A model generated the notes under the pieces. The model saw nothing but the letters and a program-made list of their open reading frames with translations, made no database searches and had not been told where the DNA came from. Both the position numbers and the translations under genes were made by a program. 34,885 nt of DNA from Bacteroidota bacterium (GTDB taxonomy: Bacteria; Bacteroidota; Bacteroidia; Flavobacteriales; Flavobacteriaceae): positions 1 through 34,885 of the forward strand of contig JAACDY010000159.1 of the NCBI GenBank assembly GCA_009936675.1. The letters run 5' to 3'. The number at the start of each line of letters is the position of its first letter. Within the stretch, counting starts at the first letter, position 1. This document shows positions 25,468-34,884 of the stretch, in pieces.

Positions 25468-27173
25468 TCCTCATTGGAAATGACGGGATTTTGGATTCTC
25501 AATTTTTTACATTGTTCGGGAACGACATCAAAAATATTGTGGTCGCTTCCAATGCTTAAACTAGTGTCAGTTACTATTTCCTCTCTGATACCATCCAAGG
25601 GAGGATTGGTTACTTGAGCAAAAAGTTGTTTGAAGTAGTTGTAAATCAATTGGGGTCGGTCAGACAAGACAGCCAGAGGGGTGTCAGTACCCATAGAGCC
25701 AATGGCTTCTTTCGCATTGACACTCATGGGGTTGATGATGGTTTTCATGTCCTCTTGTGTGTAACCGAAAAGACGCAAGCGGGTTTCGAAATTTTCTTTT
25801 TCTACAGGAGTCTTATTCCCAGTATAGGGAACTTCTTTCAACTCAAGTAGATTTTGATCAAGCCATTTTCGATATGGTTTTTTACCTACGATTTCTTTTT
25901 TGATCTCACCATCTTCTATGATTCTTCCTTCATCCATGTTGACGAGGAACATTCTTCCGGGTTCTAACCTTCCGTGTTTTTCAACATTATCGGGCTCAAT
26001 GTCCAAAACACCAGCTTCGGAAGACATGACCACATAACCATCTTTGGTGACGGTGTATCGGGAAGGTCTTAACCCATTTCTGTCCAAAAGTGCTCCGATA
26101 TACTTTCCGTCGGTAAAAGGAATGGAAGCGGGGCCGTCCCATGGTTCCATAATACAAGCATTGTATTCATAAAATGCTTTTTTGTCATCATCCATAGACA
26201 AATGTCTTTCCCATGCTTCGGGAACCATCATCATCATCACCTCGGGCAGTGACCTTCCAGTGGCCAACAGTAATTCTACGGCCATATCCATAGAGGAGGA
26301 GTCGGATTTGGCAGGCAATACCACGGGGAGTATTTTTTTGATGTCATCTCCAAAGGCATCACTTTTAAATAGCTCCTCTCTGGTTTGCATACGGCTGTAA
26401 TTTCCTCTAAAAGTATTGATCTCTCCATTGTGGCACATGTATCGGAATGGTTGAGCCAAGTCCCAAGTTGGGAAGGTATTGGTGGAAAACCTTTGGTGTA
26501 CCAGTGCCAATCGGGTGACCACTAGAGGATCATTTAAGTCTTTGTAGTAGGCATTAATGTCTTCAGGGGTCAAAAGCCCTTTGTAAATAAGGGTGTGGGT
26601 TGAAAAACTAGGAAGATAGAAGTAGTTGGCTTGCGATAGCTTGGAGCCCTGAATATGATGTTCGGCCACCTTTCTAGCAATGTAAAGCTTGGTGTTGAAT
26701 TCCTGTTCGGAAAGCTGCTTTTGTCCTTTTCCTACAAAAATTTGGCGCACTTCGGGTTCTGTCTGAGCAGCTATGGCTCCAACTTGGCTTTGGTCAACGG
26801 GTACTGCTCTCCATCCCAAAACTTCTAGCCCTTGTCTTTTTATTTCTCCCTCAAAAGTTTGAATGCAAAAATCCATCTGGTTCTCTTTTTGCGGAAGAAA
26901 GACCATTCCTACAGCATATTCGTGGAATTCAGGGAGTTTAAAGTCACATTTCTTTACAAAAAAATCATGAGGGATTTCGATCAAAATTCCCGCTCCGTCT
27001 CCTGTTTTTCCATCTGCACTTACCGCACCTCGATGCTCCAACTTAACCAGAATGTCCAACGCTTTGTGAATGATGTCATTGGTTTTCTTTCCTTGAAGGC
27101 TGCAAATAAAACCTGCACCACAGTTGTCATGTTCATTCTCCGGAGAATATAATCCTTGTTTTTCTGGTAACAT
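25446..27173 (-). CDS. gltB: Glutamate synthase large subunit, N-terminal part (frameshifted gltB)
   Basis: This 575-codon frame encodes the glutaminase domain. The mature N-terminal nucleophile is C18 in HDNCGAGF, followed by KLEHRGAVSADGKTGDGAGI, and the substrate loop NGEINTFRGN. The central domain begins after about residue 430. The frame ends in a nonsense tail (VISNEDWTRSNT) exactly where the family continues as NEDLDKIK. A one-base deletion (GAT-TTG-GAC to GATTGGAC) explains it. Together the two frames give a normal length of about 1500 residues. I chose the ATG at 27173 from the usual short propeptide length. Confidence 0.9.
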   Translation of the reverse strand: MLPEKQGLYSPENEHDNCGAGFICSLQGKKTNDIIHKALDILVKLEHRGAVSADGKTGDGAGILIEIPHDFFVKKCDFKLPEFHEYAVGMVFLPQKENQMDFCIQTFEGEIKRQGLEVLGWRAVPVDQSQVGAIAAQTEPEVRQIFVGKGQKQLSEQEFNTKLYIARKVAEHHIQGSKLSQANYFYLPSFSTHTLIYKGLLTPEDINAYYKDLNDPLVVTRLALVHQRFSTNTFPTWDLAQPFRYMCHNGEINTFRGNYSRMQTREELFKSDAFGDDIKKILPVVLPAKSDSSSMDMAVELLLATGRSLPEVMMMMVPEAWERHLSMDDDKKAFYEYNACIMEPWDGPASIPFTDGKYIGALLDRNGLRPSRYTVTKDGYVVMSSEAGVLDIEPDNVEKHGRLEPGRMFLVNMDEGRIIEDGEIKKEIVGKKPYRKWLDQNLLELKEVPYTGNKTPVEKENFETRLRLFGYTQEDMKTIINPMSVNAKEAIGSMGTDTPLAVLSDRPQLIYNYFKQLFAQVTNPPLDGIREEIVTDTSLSIGSDHNIFDVVPEQCKKLRIQNPVISNEDWTRSNT

Positions 27174-27369
27174 TAAATCGGTTTTTTTTAAATAAAGGAC
27201 TTTAAAATTAAATGTTTAAAGTTTAAGCCCAAAAGTTTGTCAATTACAATAAAATACAATTATCAAATTACGATTATAAGCTTTAATTTTTGTTAAATAT
27301 CTAATCAATGGTTCATTTTAATCATTTATTTTTAAAATTGATTTTCAATAATAAAAACACAAGCGTAAA

Positions 27370-28458
27370 TTGATTACCCAAGTAAAGTCTAATAATTATC
27401 ACATGATCGGCTGTATGTCGGGGACATCATTGGATGGCATAGATCTGACTTATGTCAAGTTTACAAAAAAGGAGACTTGGGCTTTTCAAATTTTGGCTTC
27501 TGAAACCATTGATTACAGTCAAGACTGGAAAAATAAATTAAGCAAATCCACTGAATTAACTCCAGCAGCACTCGAAAATCTCAATAATAAATATACTGAT
27601 TATTTGGGGAATATAATCTCTGATTTTATTTCCAAAGAGAAAATAGAAATGTTGGAGGCAGTGGCCTCTCATGGCCATACTGTTTTTCATCAACCGGAAG
27701 AGGGCTTTACCCTACAAATAGGCAATTTGAGTCATTTGGCGGATCACGTCGGATGGCCTGTCGTCTGTGACTTTAGAACCCAAGATGTAGCTCTGGGAGG
27801 GCAAGGTGCTCCGCTGGTTCCCGTGGGGGATTTGATGCTATTTAATGAGCATAGCGCTTGCGTCAATCTTGGAGGATTTTCAAATATCAGTGTTTTGCAT
27901 AACCAAAAGGTTTTGGCCTATGATATCTGTGCCGTGAATACCGTTCTTAATTTTTTGGCCGAACGCCTGAATTTGCCTTATGATGCTGGTGGAAAAGCAG
28001 CTGCCGAAGGAAAAATCATCTCCGCACTTTCTGATCGATTGAACCAACTTGATTATTATTCCAAAAAACCACCGAAATCATTAGGGATGGAGTGGGTTCA
28101 AGAACATGTTTTTGATATTTTGGAGGACTTCGCCAATGAAGAAACAAAAGATTTACTTCACACCTATACCCTCCACATCGCTCAAGAGATTGCAAGACGT
28201 TTGCCTGAAGATGGATCTGTGCTATTTTCTGGAGGTGGAGCCTTCAATACCTTTTTGGTAAAGGCCATTCAGGAAAGGACTCATGCGAAAATAGTGATCC
28301 CCAATTCCGATATTGTAGAATTTAAAGAAGCGTTGATTTTTGCTTTCTTGGGTCTGCTCAAGTGGCAAGGGTCGATCAATTGTCTTGCCAGTGTAACTGG
28401 AGCAGAAAAGGATCATGCTACAGGGAAAATATTTATTCCAAATTCACGGATGGATTGA
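27370..28458 (+). CDS. anmK: Anhydro-N-acetylmuramic acid kinase
   Basis: AnmK opens and phosphorylates 1,6-anhydro-MurNAc from recycled peptidoglycan, giving MurNAc-6-phosphate. The 362-residue product has MIGCMSGTSLDGIDLTYVKF near the start, GGFSNISVL, NFLAERLNLPYDAGG and FSGGGAFNTFL, all hallmarks of the family. The best start is the TTG at 27370, since the family has about ten residues before the GCMSGTS motif. The ATG at 27403 would begin right at the motif. It is divergent from gltB across 196 AT-rich bases. Confidence 0.93.
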   Translation: MITQVKSNNYHMIGCMSGTSLDGIDLTYVKFTKKETWAFQILASETIDYSQDWKNKLSKSTELTPAALENLNNKYTDYLGNIISDFISKEKIEMLEAVASHGHTVFHQPEEGFTLQIGNLSHLADHVGWPVVCDFRTQDVALGGQGAPLVPVGDLMLFNEHSACVNLGGFSNISVLHNQKVLAYDICAVNTVLNFLAERLNLPYDAGGKAAAEGKIISALSDRLNQLDYYSKKPPKSLGMEWVQEHVFDILEDFANEETKDLLHTYTLHIAQEIARRLPEDGSVLFSGGGAFNTFLVKAIQERTHAKIVIPNSDIVEFKEALIFAFLGLLKWQGSINCLASVTGAEKDHATGKIFIPNSRMD

Positions 28459-28519
28459 GATTATTTTTTACTTTCGGTAACCAAAACATGATTCAACCCT
28501 ACTTTTAAAATCGATCCTT

Positions 28520-29848
28520 ATGGAGATTACCCTTATCACCATCTTTACATTAGGCTATTTGGCCATCACTCTGGAACATTCCCTTAAAATTGACAAATTA
28601 ATACCCGCTTTGGCCATGATGTCCATTTTGTGGGCTATGATATCCGTTTATCACCTTCCTGTGTATGAAGTTGATACACTGCTGAGAGAACTCAAACCCA
28701 GTCATTTAGAGGAGGTGTTATTGCATCACTTGGGCAAGACTGCTGAGATCATCATTTTCTTGTTGGGAGCCATGACCATCGTTGAAATCATCGATTATTT
28801 TAATGGATTTGCCACCATCAAAAAATTTATCAAAACAAAATCCAAAAAGGGTTTACTCGTCATATTCTCTTTATTGGCATTTATTCTTTCCGCCATTATC
28901 GACAATCTGACCGCCACCATCGTTTTGATTACCATACTCCAAAAAGTCGTCAAAAAACGCAATACCAGAATATGGTTTGCAGGTTTGATTGTCATTGCAG
29001 CCAATGCCGGAGGAGCTTGGTCTCCCATCGGTGATGTGACTACTACCATGCTGTGGATTGGAAATAAAGTTACTACTCTCAAACTCATTAAGTACCTACT
29101 GATTCCTTCATTGGTCTGTATGGTGGTTCCTGTTCTGCTTGCCACCAGATTGCCAGCGTTTAAGGGAGATATTTCCGATGCCTTAGAGGATAAAGATGGA
29201 GATACACATAAATATGGAGCTGCTATGCTTTACTTGGGACTTTCTGCTATCGTTTTTGTTCCGGTTTTTAAAACCCTAACCCACCTGCCTCCCTATGTGG
29301 GAATGATGCTTTCATTGGCTGTTGTCGCTACTTTTGCCGAATACTTTAGTAGTGCCAAAATCAACATTACCTCGATTGATGTGGAGCATGAGGAATATTC
29401 CAGTCACAGCCCGGTTCATAGTTCCCTCTCTAAAATCGAATTGCCCAGCATACTTTTCTTCTTGGGGATTTTATTGGCCGTTGCAGCTCTAGAATCCTTG
29501 GGAATGTTGTTTGAATTTGCAGGTTCTCTCAATGCTACCATTCCCAATTCGGATGTAGTCGTTATGCTACTAGGAATTGGTTCGGCAATTATTGATAATG
29601 TTCCTTTGGTAGCCGCCAGTATGGGAATGTTTTCTGAAATGATGGATCACCCCCTTTGGCACTTCATAGCTTTTTCTGCAGGAACAGGAGGAAGTATGCT
29701 CATCATCGGTTCGGCAGCTGGAGTTGTGGCCATGGGAATGGAGCGTATTGAATTTTTCTGGTATTTGAAAAAAATCTCGTGGTTGGCCTTGGCAGGTTTT
29801 ATCGCTGGCTCGCTTACTTTTATTTTGATGCGAGATTTTATTTTGTAG
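28520..29848 (+). CDS. nhaD: NhaD-type sodium/proton antiporter
   Basis: A 442-residue polytopic membrane protein with about eleven hydrophobic segments. Signature stretches are the IDNLTATIVLITILQ helix (near residue 130), ANAGGAWSPIGDVTTTMLW, IDNVPLVAASMGMF and FSAGTGGSMLIIGSAAG. These fit the NhaD branch of the ion-transporter superfamily, which exports Na+ in exchange for protons. It suits a marine cell with sodium gradients. The ATG at 28520 begins the first membrane helix. A near-consensus TACTTTCG box lies at 28469-28476. Confidence 0.93.
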   Translation: MEITLITIFTLGYLAITLEHSLKIDKLIPALAMMSILWAMISVYHLPVYEVDTLLRELKPSHLEEVLLHHLGKTAEIIIFLLGAMTIVEIIDYFNGFATIKKFIKTKSKKGLLVIFSLLAFILSAIIDNLTATIVLITILQKVVKKRNTRIWFAGLIVIAANAGGAWSPIGDVTTTMLWIGNKVTTLKLIKYLLIPSLVCMVVPVLLATRLPAFKGDISDALEDKDGDTHKYGAAMLYLGLSAIVFVPVFKTLTHLPPYVGMMLSLAVVATFAEYFSSAKINITSIDVEHEEYSSHSPVHSSLSKIELPSILFFLGILLAVAALESLGMLFEFAGSLNATIPNSDVVVMLLGIGSAIIDNVPLVAASMGMFSEMMDHPLWHFIAFSAGTGGSMLIIGSAAGVVAMGMERIEFFWYLKKISWLALAGFIAGSLTFILMRDFIL

Positions 29849-29902
29849 TGGAGTAAAATTTTTTTTCGCTACCATCGTTGTAATAATAAACCTTTGGCCT
29901 AT

Positions 29903-30571
29903 ATGCTATTTATACAAAAAACCCCTCTTCAGACTGAAAAAACCCTTTCCCTGATCGAGTTAATCAAAGATGGTGGTTTGGGGGGTCAATTGATTATTGG
30001 ATTGCTTTTCCTTTTGTTGATGATTGTCATTTACATTTATTTTGAGCGATTATTTGCTATCAAGTCGGCCTCCAAAATCAGTCCCAACTTTATGGCACAA
30101 ATCAAAACCTATGTTTTAAACCACAAAATCGATGGGGCCCAAGCGCTGTGCTTAAGTGAAAACAAACCCGTTGCCCGATTGATCGCCAAAGGACTCTCGC
30201 GCATCGGAAGACCTTTGGAGGACATCAGTACCACCGTAGAAAATGCTGGCCGATTGGAGATTTACAAATTGGAGAAAAACGTCAGTATTTTGGCGACCAT
30301 AGCTGGTGCTGCTCCCATGATTGGGTTTTTGGGCACGGTCATCGGAATGATTTTATCGATTTTTGAGATTTCAAATGCAGGTGGGAATATCGATATGCAG
30401 CTTCTGTCCAATGGACTTTACACTGCCATGACGACAACCGTAGCAGGTCTTATCGTAGGAATTGTTGGTTATATCACCTACAATCATTTGGTGGTGAAAA
30501 CCAATAAAGTAGTTTATCAAATGGAGGCCACTTCTTTAGAGTTTTTCGATTTACTGAACGAACCCGCCTAG
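29903..30571 (+). CDS. exbB: MotA/TolQ/ExbB proton channel family protein
   Basis: A 222-residue inner-membrane protein with three membrane helices: residues about 26-47 (QLIIGLLFLLLMIVIYIYF), 135-160 and 175-200. The family motif GAAPMIGFLGTVIGMILSIF and the following TTTVAGLIVGIVGY are clear. With ExbD it forms the proton-driven stator that powers TonB. The ATG at 29903 is preferred over a TTG at 29894. It starts a run of four genes, exbB-exbD-tonB-folC, with gaps or overlaps of only a few bases. Confidence 0.93.
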   Translation: MLFIQKTPLQTEKTLSLIELIKDGGLGGQLIIGLLFLLLMIVIYIYFERLFAIKSASKISPNFMAQIKTYVLNHKIDGAQALCLSENKPVARLIAKGLSRIGRPLEDISTTVENAGRLEIYKLEKNVSILATIAGAAPMIGFLGTVIGMILSIFEISNAGGNIDMQLLSNGLYTAMTTTVAGLIVGIVGYITYNHLVVKTNKVVYQMEATSLEFFDLLNEPA

Positions 30572-30572
30572 G

Positions 30573-30968
30573 ATGAATCTAAAAGGAAGAAATAAGATCA
30601 CCCCCGAATTTAATATGTCCTCAATGACAGATATCGTTTTTCTGTTGTTGATCTTTTTTATGATTGCTTCAACTTTGGCCAAAAACTTGGACACCATTGA
30701 TGTAAAACTTCCCCAAGCCAAAGGAAAAACGGAAAACCGAAACACGGTATCGCTGACCATCAACAACCGTTCTCAATTTTATTTGGATTCCAAACAGATT
30801 TCCAAAGGTCGAATTGAACAAGCGTTGATTGCAAAACTCAAGGGCTCCAGTGCGCCTGCCATTGTCCTTAGGGCAGAGGAGAAGGTTCCCATAGATCAGG
30901 TGGTTTATGTAATGAATATTGCGAATCAGAACAGCATCAAAGTTGTTTTGGCGGTAGATGCACCATGA
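30573..30968 (+). CDS. exbD: Biopolymer transporter ExbD
   Basis: A 131-residue ExbD/TolR family protein. One membrane helix (residues about 17-36) contains the proton-carrying Asp20 in SSMTDIVFLLLIFFMIAST, followed by a periplasmic domain (VSLTINNRSQFYLDSKQI, ALIAKLKGSSAPAIVLRAEE). It follows exbB after one base and overlaps the tonB-like gene by four bases (ATGA). Confidence 0.94.
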   Translation: MNLKGRNKITPEFNMSSMTDIVFLLLIFFMIASTLAKNLDTIDVKLPQAKGKTENRNTVSLTINNRSQFYLDSKQISKGRIEQALIAKLKGSSAPAIVLRAEEKVPIDQVVYVMNIANQNSIKVVLAVDAP

Positions 30969-31786
30969 AATATCTCAAAACACCACACGAAAAAAAATCG
31001 GCGGTCATCACTACTTTGATTACCACACTGTTGATCCTTTTGTTTTTTCTGCTGGGTTTGAAGTACTACGATCCTCCCATAAGTTTTGGAATGGAGGTAA
31101 ATTTTGGCAACGCCTCACAGGGCATGGGAAAGACACAACCCCAAAAACCTGTTACTGCCAAAACCAGTCCCCAGCCGACTCCAAAAAAAGTAACCCCAAA
31201 AGCAGCACCTAAGAAGGTAGCCCAACCCAAAGTGGCCTCTCAAGAGAGCAGTGATGTGGCTGTCCCCGATAAAACCAAAAAAAAACAAAGTCCCCCTGTA
31301 AAGGAAGTTCCCAAAAAAGTGGAACCACCCAAACCAAAGGTAGATCAGGCGACCAAGAATATTTTGTCCAAATTGGTCAATCAAAAAAAGGCAGCTAAAA
31401 AAGCGAATCAACAAGGAGAGGGTAATGACCAAGTTGCAGGAGACAAAGGCAAAATTGAAGGCAATCCCTATGCGAATAGCTATTTTAATTTGGCTGGTCC
31501 AGGAGGAATGGGCAAAGGATTTGGATTGAATGGTCGCCGCTTGGAATCTCGAGGAAAAGTTACCCAACAGTGTAACCAAGAAGGAGTGGTGGTAGTCAGA
31601 ATAACCGTTAACCGTCAAGGTGATGTGGTTCAGGCCGAACCAGGGGTCAAGGGATCGACCAATACACATCCCTGCCTACTTCAACCCGCCAGAGAAACCG
31701 CGCTATTGCACAAATGGTTTCCCGATGCCAAAGCACCCGCCCAACAGGTCGGTTTTGTTGTGATTCAGTTCAAATTGGGAGAATAG
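30965..31786 (+). CDS. Energy transducer TonB-like protein
   Basis: The 273-residue product has a short cytoplasmic N-terminus, one membrane helix at about 14-32 (AVITTLITTLLILLFFLLGL) and a long Pro/Lys-rich periplasmic spacer (about 55-135) with many KPxP-like repeats. The C-terminal domain (GVVVVRITVNRQGDVVQAEP) resembles the TonB/TolA C-terminal fold. It also has two cysteines, in TQQCNQEG and THPCLLQP, that could form a disulfide. Position after exbB and exbD supports a TonB role in driving outer-membrane receptors. A TolA role is the main alternative. Confidence 0.85.
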   Translation: MKYLKTPHEKKSAVITTLITTLLILLFFLLGLKYYDPPISFGMEVNFGNASQGMGKTQPQKPVTAKTSPQPTPKKVTPKAAPKKVAQPKVASQESSDVAVPDKTKKKQSPPVKEVPKKVEPPKPKVDQATKNILSKLVNQKKAAKKANQQGEGNDQVAGDKGKIEGNPYANSYFNLAGPGGMGKGFGLNGRRLESRGKVTQQCNQEGVVVVRITVNRQGDVVQAEPGVKGSTNTHPCLLQPARETALLHKWFPDAKAPAQQVGFVVIQFKLGE

Positions 31787-31787
31787 A

Positions 31788-33002
31788 TTGGAAAATTACG
31801 AATCCATTTTGGCTTGGATGTTGTCCCAACTTCCGATGTATCAAAAAAAAGGAGTTCAAGCTTATCGGCCTGATTTGTCCCGTATGGAGGACTTTTGTGA
31901 CTACCTCAATCAACCCCAAGACCAAATCAAAACCATCCATGTGGCCGGAACCAATGGAAAAGGATCGACGGCTCATATGATGGCCTCAGTTCTCCAACAA
32001 CATGAGCTTCAGGTGGGATTGTACACTTCTCCTCATCTAAAAGATTTTAGGGAGAGAATCAAGATTAATGGTCAGCCTATTGATAAAGCATTTGTCGTAG
32101 ATTTTGTTGAAAAACACCGTACTTATTTTGAGTCTCACTCCCTCTCTTTTTTTGAGATGACTGTGGGCTTGGCTTTCTCTTATTTTTCAAAAAAGGAAGT
32201 GGATATAGCGGTCATCGAAGTGGGTATGGGAGGACGGTTGGACGGAACCAATCTGATCAAACCCGAGTTTTGTGTAATTACTAATATAGGAATGGATCAC
32301 ACCCAATTTTTGGGAGACAGTCTGGTGGAAATTGCCGGAGAAAAGGCAGGGATCATCAAGCCTAAGATCCCTGTGATTATTGGTTTGACCCAAGTGGAAA
32401 CCCAGACTGTTTTCGAGGAGAAATCCCGTCAGTTGAAAGCCGAAATCATCTTTGCCGATCAAATGAACGCCATAGAATACGAATCCGATCTAAAAGGGAC
32501 TTATCAGCGACAGAATATTCAGACGGCCGTTGTTGGGCTCCAACATTTAAAGGGTTTTGACCTCCATCCCGAAAAATTAGAGAAGGGTTTGATGAATGTG
32601 GTGGCCAATACTGGTATTCAGGGAAGGTGGCAAGTTATAAATGATACCCCAAAGATTGTTGCCGATGTGGCACACAACATAGAGGGATTACAATACATTA
32701 TTCCCCAGATCGAATCACATTCCTATCGCCAACTTCATTTGGTATTGGGGTTTGTCAAGGACAAAGTGGTGGATGAAATCCTCCGGCTTTTCCCCCCTGA
32801 TGCTCAATTTTACCTTTCTGCTCCTCAAATCCCCCGAGCCTTGGCCGTAAGTGATTTGGAACGAATCACCCAAGATTTAGATCTTTCTCACAAAATTTTT
32901 CCAACAGTTGAAGCTGCTTTTTTAGCCGCCAAAAGTCAAGCCCATGCCGATGATTTTATCTATATAGGGGGGAGTACTTTTGTGGTGGCAGAGATATTAT
33001 AA
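31788..33002 (+). CDS. folC: Bifunctional dihydrofolate synthase/folylpolyglutamate synthase
   Basis: FolC adds glutamate to dihydropteroate and extends the polyglutamate tail of folates using ATP. The 404-residue product has the P-loop HVAGTNGKGST at residues 51-61, YTSPHLKDFRERIKING, VGMGGRLDGTN, NIGMDHTQFLG and VADVAHN. The family begins about ten residues before LPMYQKKG, so the TTG at 31788 is the best start, one base after the previous stop. It is the last gene of the exbB-exbD-tonB run. Confidence 0.95.
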   Translation: MENYESILAWMLSQLPMYQKKGVQAYRPDLSRMEDFCDYLNQPQDQIKTIHVAGTNGKGSTAHMMASVLQQHELQVGLYTSPHLKDFRERIKINGQPIDKAFVVDFVEKHRTYFESHSLSFFEMTVGLAFSYFSKKEVDIAVIEVGMGGRLDGTNLIKPEFCVITNIGMDHTQFLGDSLVEIAGEKAGIIKPKIPVIIGLTQVETQTVFEEKSRQLKAEIIFADQMNAIEYESDLKGTYQRQNIQTAVVGLQHLKGFDLHPEKLEKGLMNVVANTGIQGRWQVINDTPKIVADVAHNIEGLQYIIPQIESHSYRQLHLVLGFVKDKVVDEILRLFPPDAQFYLSAPQIPRALAVSDLERITQDLDLSHKIFPTVEAAFLAAKSQAHADDFIYIGGSTFVVAEIL

Positions 33003-33084
33003 AATTCGATGGAAGTTGTTTTATGATGGTTTTAAAAAGAAAGGAATTTGAAATAGATTACTATATTTCCAAAAATTTTGTGGC

Positions 33085-34617
33085 TTGCGATTTTTGCTTT
33101 TAATTTTTATTTATTCATTGGCTTTTCATTCCAAAGCTCAGCCCTTTGAGGTTTATGCTGATGGCAACCGTGTCGAGGTATATGAACAAAACGATGTTCC
33201 GTCCATTCACGGTCTATCTAGTTATAAATTTGCTCGTATTACCTACACAGGTAAGCCTATTGGTATTAAATTACAGTCTTCCGACCTTGATTTTAATGAT
33301 ACTGAATGGTCCATTTCACCCAAGCGATATAAAATAAAGGGCGAGAAATCGGGAAATCAACTTTCATTTAGAATGGATCGACTGGGTTATGTCGTAATTC
33401 GTTTGAAGCAAAATCAAGATTTTACAAAACGTTTGGTTTTATTGTTTGAAGCCCCCGAAGTTGTTCCAGAGAAAAGGATCAACATAGTGGATGTCTATGA
33501 TGTGGACAATAGCGGTCAAAAGAATGAAACCTCAAAAATTCAAAGGGCTTTGGACGAGATTTCCGGAACTGAAAATGTACTCTATTTTCCTCCTGGAAAA
33601 TATAAGACCTATAAACTTGAGTTTAGAAGCAACAGTCGAATCCACCTCAATAAAAATGCACGAATTATAGCAGACGATCATTCGCTGAGTAGTTATATAT
33701 CCAATGACAAAACAAAAATCAATCATTTTATTCTTATCAAAGATGTTCAAAATCTCCACATTTCAGGCTTAGGAACACTGGATGGCAATGGAACTCAAAT
33801 TGTTGGGCTGTCGCATCCTGATCAGTCCTCAAAGATTGGAGGTATAAGGCTGTTGCTGATTTACCGTTCAAGGAATGTCCAAATAGAAGGAAGATTATTG
33901 AAGGACGCTGCCCGTTGGAACACTCATATTCTCAACTCTGAACACATTAGTTTTCGATATTGTAAACTGATGAACAATCCCGCTGAAAGTAAATACCTCG
34001 GTAGTCTTGACGGATGGGATCCGGACAGTTCTAGTGATGTATTGATTGAAAACTCATTCGGATGGGCTGGAGATGATACTGTTGCGATAAAATGTACTGG
34101 ACGGGGCGAAAATCAAGAAATGATTCCCAATGCAGAAAGAATTACCATTCGCAACAATGTGTTTTTAACTAAAAAATCAGGGTTAAAAATAGGAACAGAA
34201 ACCTATTGTGAGCTAATGCAAAAAATTATTTTTGAGGACAATGACATTATTGAATCGGACCGAGTGTTGGGAATCAATGTAAGGGATGGAGCGTTGGTGA
34301 AAGAAGTGCTGTTTAAAAACATTCACGCTGAGTATTGTCACCCAGATCGAAAGCAAACGGCAATCAACTTTTATATTACCAAAAGAAATAGCGATACTTC
34401 ATCTTTGGGGAAAATCCAAAACATCACTATTGAGGATTGTAATTTTGAAGAGGCCTTTCCCAAGAAGTGGGCTTTTTTTAGGCACTACTCCCAGACCAAA
34501 AAGAAAGACTTGAGCGTTCATTTAAAAAACATTTTTGTAGGCGGAAAAAAAATTGAGGAAATGGACACTGTGTTTTTTGATCCTAAAAAAAACAATGCCG
34601 AATTAAGCTTCAACTAA
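33085..34617 (+). CDS. Secreted right-handed beta-helix glycoside hydrolase (GH28/GH49-like)
   Basis: The 510-residue product has a Sec signal MRFLLLIFIYSLAFHSKAQ, an N-terminal beta-sandwich region (about 20-130), and then a beta-helix from about 132 (VYDVDNSGQKNETSKIQRAL, VLYFPPGKYKTYKLEF). Acidic residues line up with a polygalacturonase-like active site: D309 and D312 in LDGWDPDSSSD, and D330-D331 in GDDTVAIK. The GHG-type histidine motif of true GH28 is replaced by KSGLKIGTET near 366. A polysaccharide substrate is likely but cannot be named. The only start that gives a signal peptide is TTG at 33085. It stands alone before tRNA-Val. Confidence 0.7.
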   Translation: MRFLLLIFIYSLAFHSKAQPFEVYADGNRVEVYEQNDVPSIHGLSSYKFARITYTGKPIGIKLQSSDLDFNDTEWSISPKRYKIKGEKSGNQLSFRMDRLGYVVIRLKQNQDFTKRLVLLFEAPEVVPEKRINIVDVYDVDNSGQKNETSKIQRALDEISGTENVLYFPPGKYKTYKLEFRSNSRIHLNKNARIIADDHSLSSYISNDKTKINHFILIKDVQNLHISGLGTLDGNGTQIVGLSHPDQSSKIGGIRLLLIYRSRNVQIEGRLLKDAARWNTHILNSEHISFRYCKLMNNPAESKYLGSLDGWDPDSSSDVLIENSFGWAGDDTVAIKCTGRGENQEMIPNAERITIRNNVFLTKKSGLKIGTETYCELMQKIIFEDNDIIESDRVLGINVRDGALVKEVLFKNIHAEYCHPDRKQTAINFYITKRNSDTSSLGKIQNITIEDCNFEEAFPKKWAFFRHYSQTKKKDLSVHLKNIFVGGKKIEEMDTVFFDPKKNNAELSFN

Positions 34618-34680
34618 GCCCGAATTTTGGCATAAATGTATTAGTGGTTAAAAATTAACGACATGCTTTAAAAAACTATT

Positions 34681-34709
34681 TTTGTTATAAATGAATAGTG
34701 TTATATTTG
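34681..34709 (+). promoter_or_regulatory. Promoter upstream of tRNA-Val
   Basis: TTTG (34681-34684), a 17-base spacer and TATATTTG (34702-34709) form a full Bacteroidota promoter. There is no protein gene between it and the tRNA 100 bases downstream, so it most likely drives the tRNA and whatever follows outside the window. Confidence 0.7.
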
Positions 34710-34809
34710 CCGAGCCAAAAGTCAAATAGAAGGATTATGTTAAATAATTTTTTTTAATTTAAATTTAAAAGACTTTCCTATTATTTTAAAGGCATGTAAA
34801 TAAAATATA

Positions 34810-34884
34810 GGGCGCGTAGCTCAGTTGGTTCAGAGCACTTGGTTTACACCCAAGGGGTCAGGGGTTCGAATCCCTTCGCGCCCA
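34810..34884 (+). tRNA. tRNA-Val (TAC)
   Basis: The 75-nt cloverleaf has acceptor GGGCGCG/CGCGCCC, D stem GCTC/GAGC, anticodon stem CTTGG/CCAAG around loop TTTACAC (anticodon TAC), T arm with loop TTCGAAT and discriminator A. The window ends one base later, so whether CCA or further tRNAs follow cannot be seen. Confidence 0.96.

Noticed and set aside
27174..27369. Riboswitch or leader RNA in the 196 bases between gltB and anmK
   Set aside because: The stretch is AT-rich without a convincing structured element or exact -7 box that I can identify by eye.
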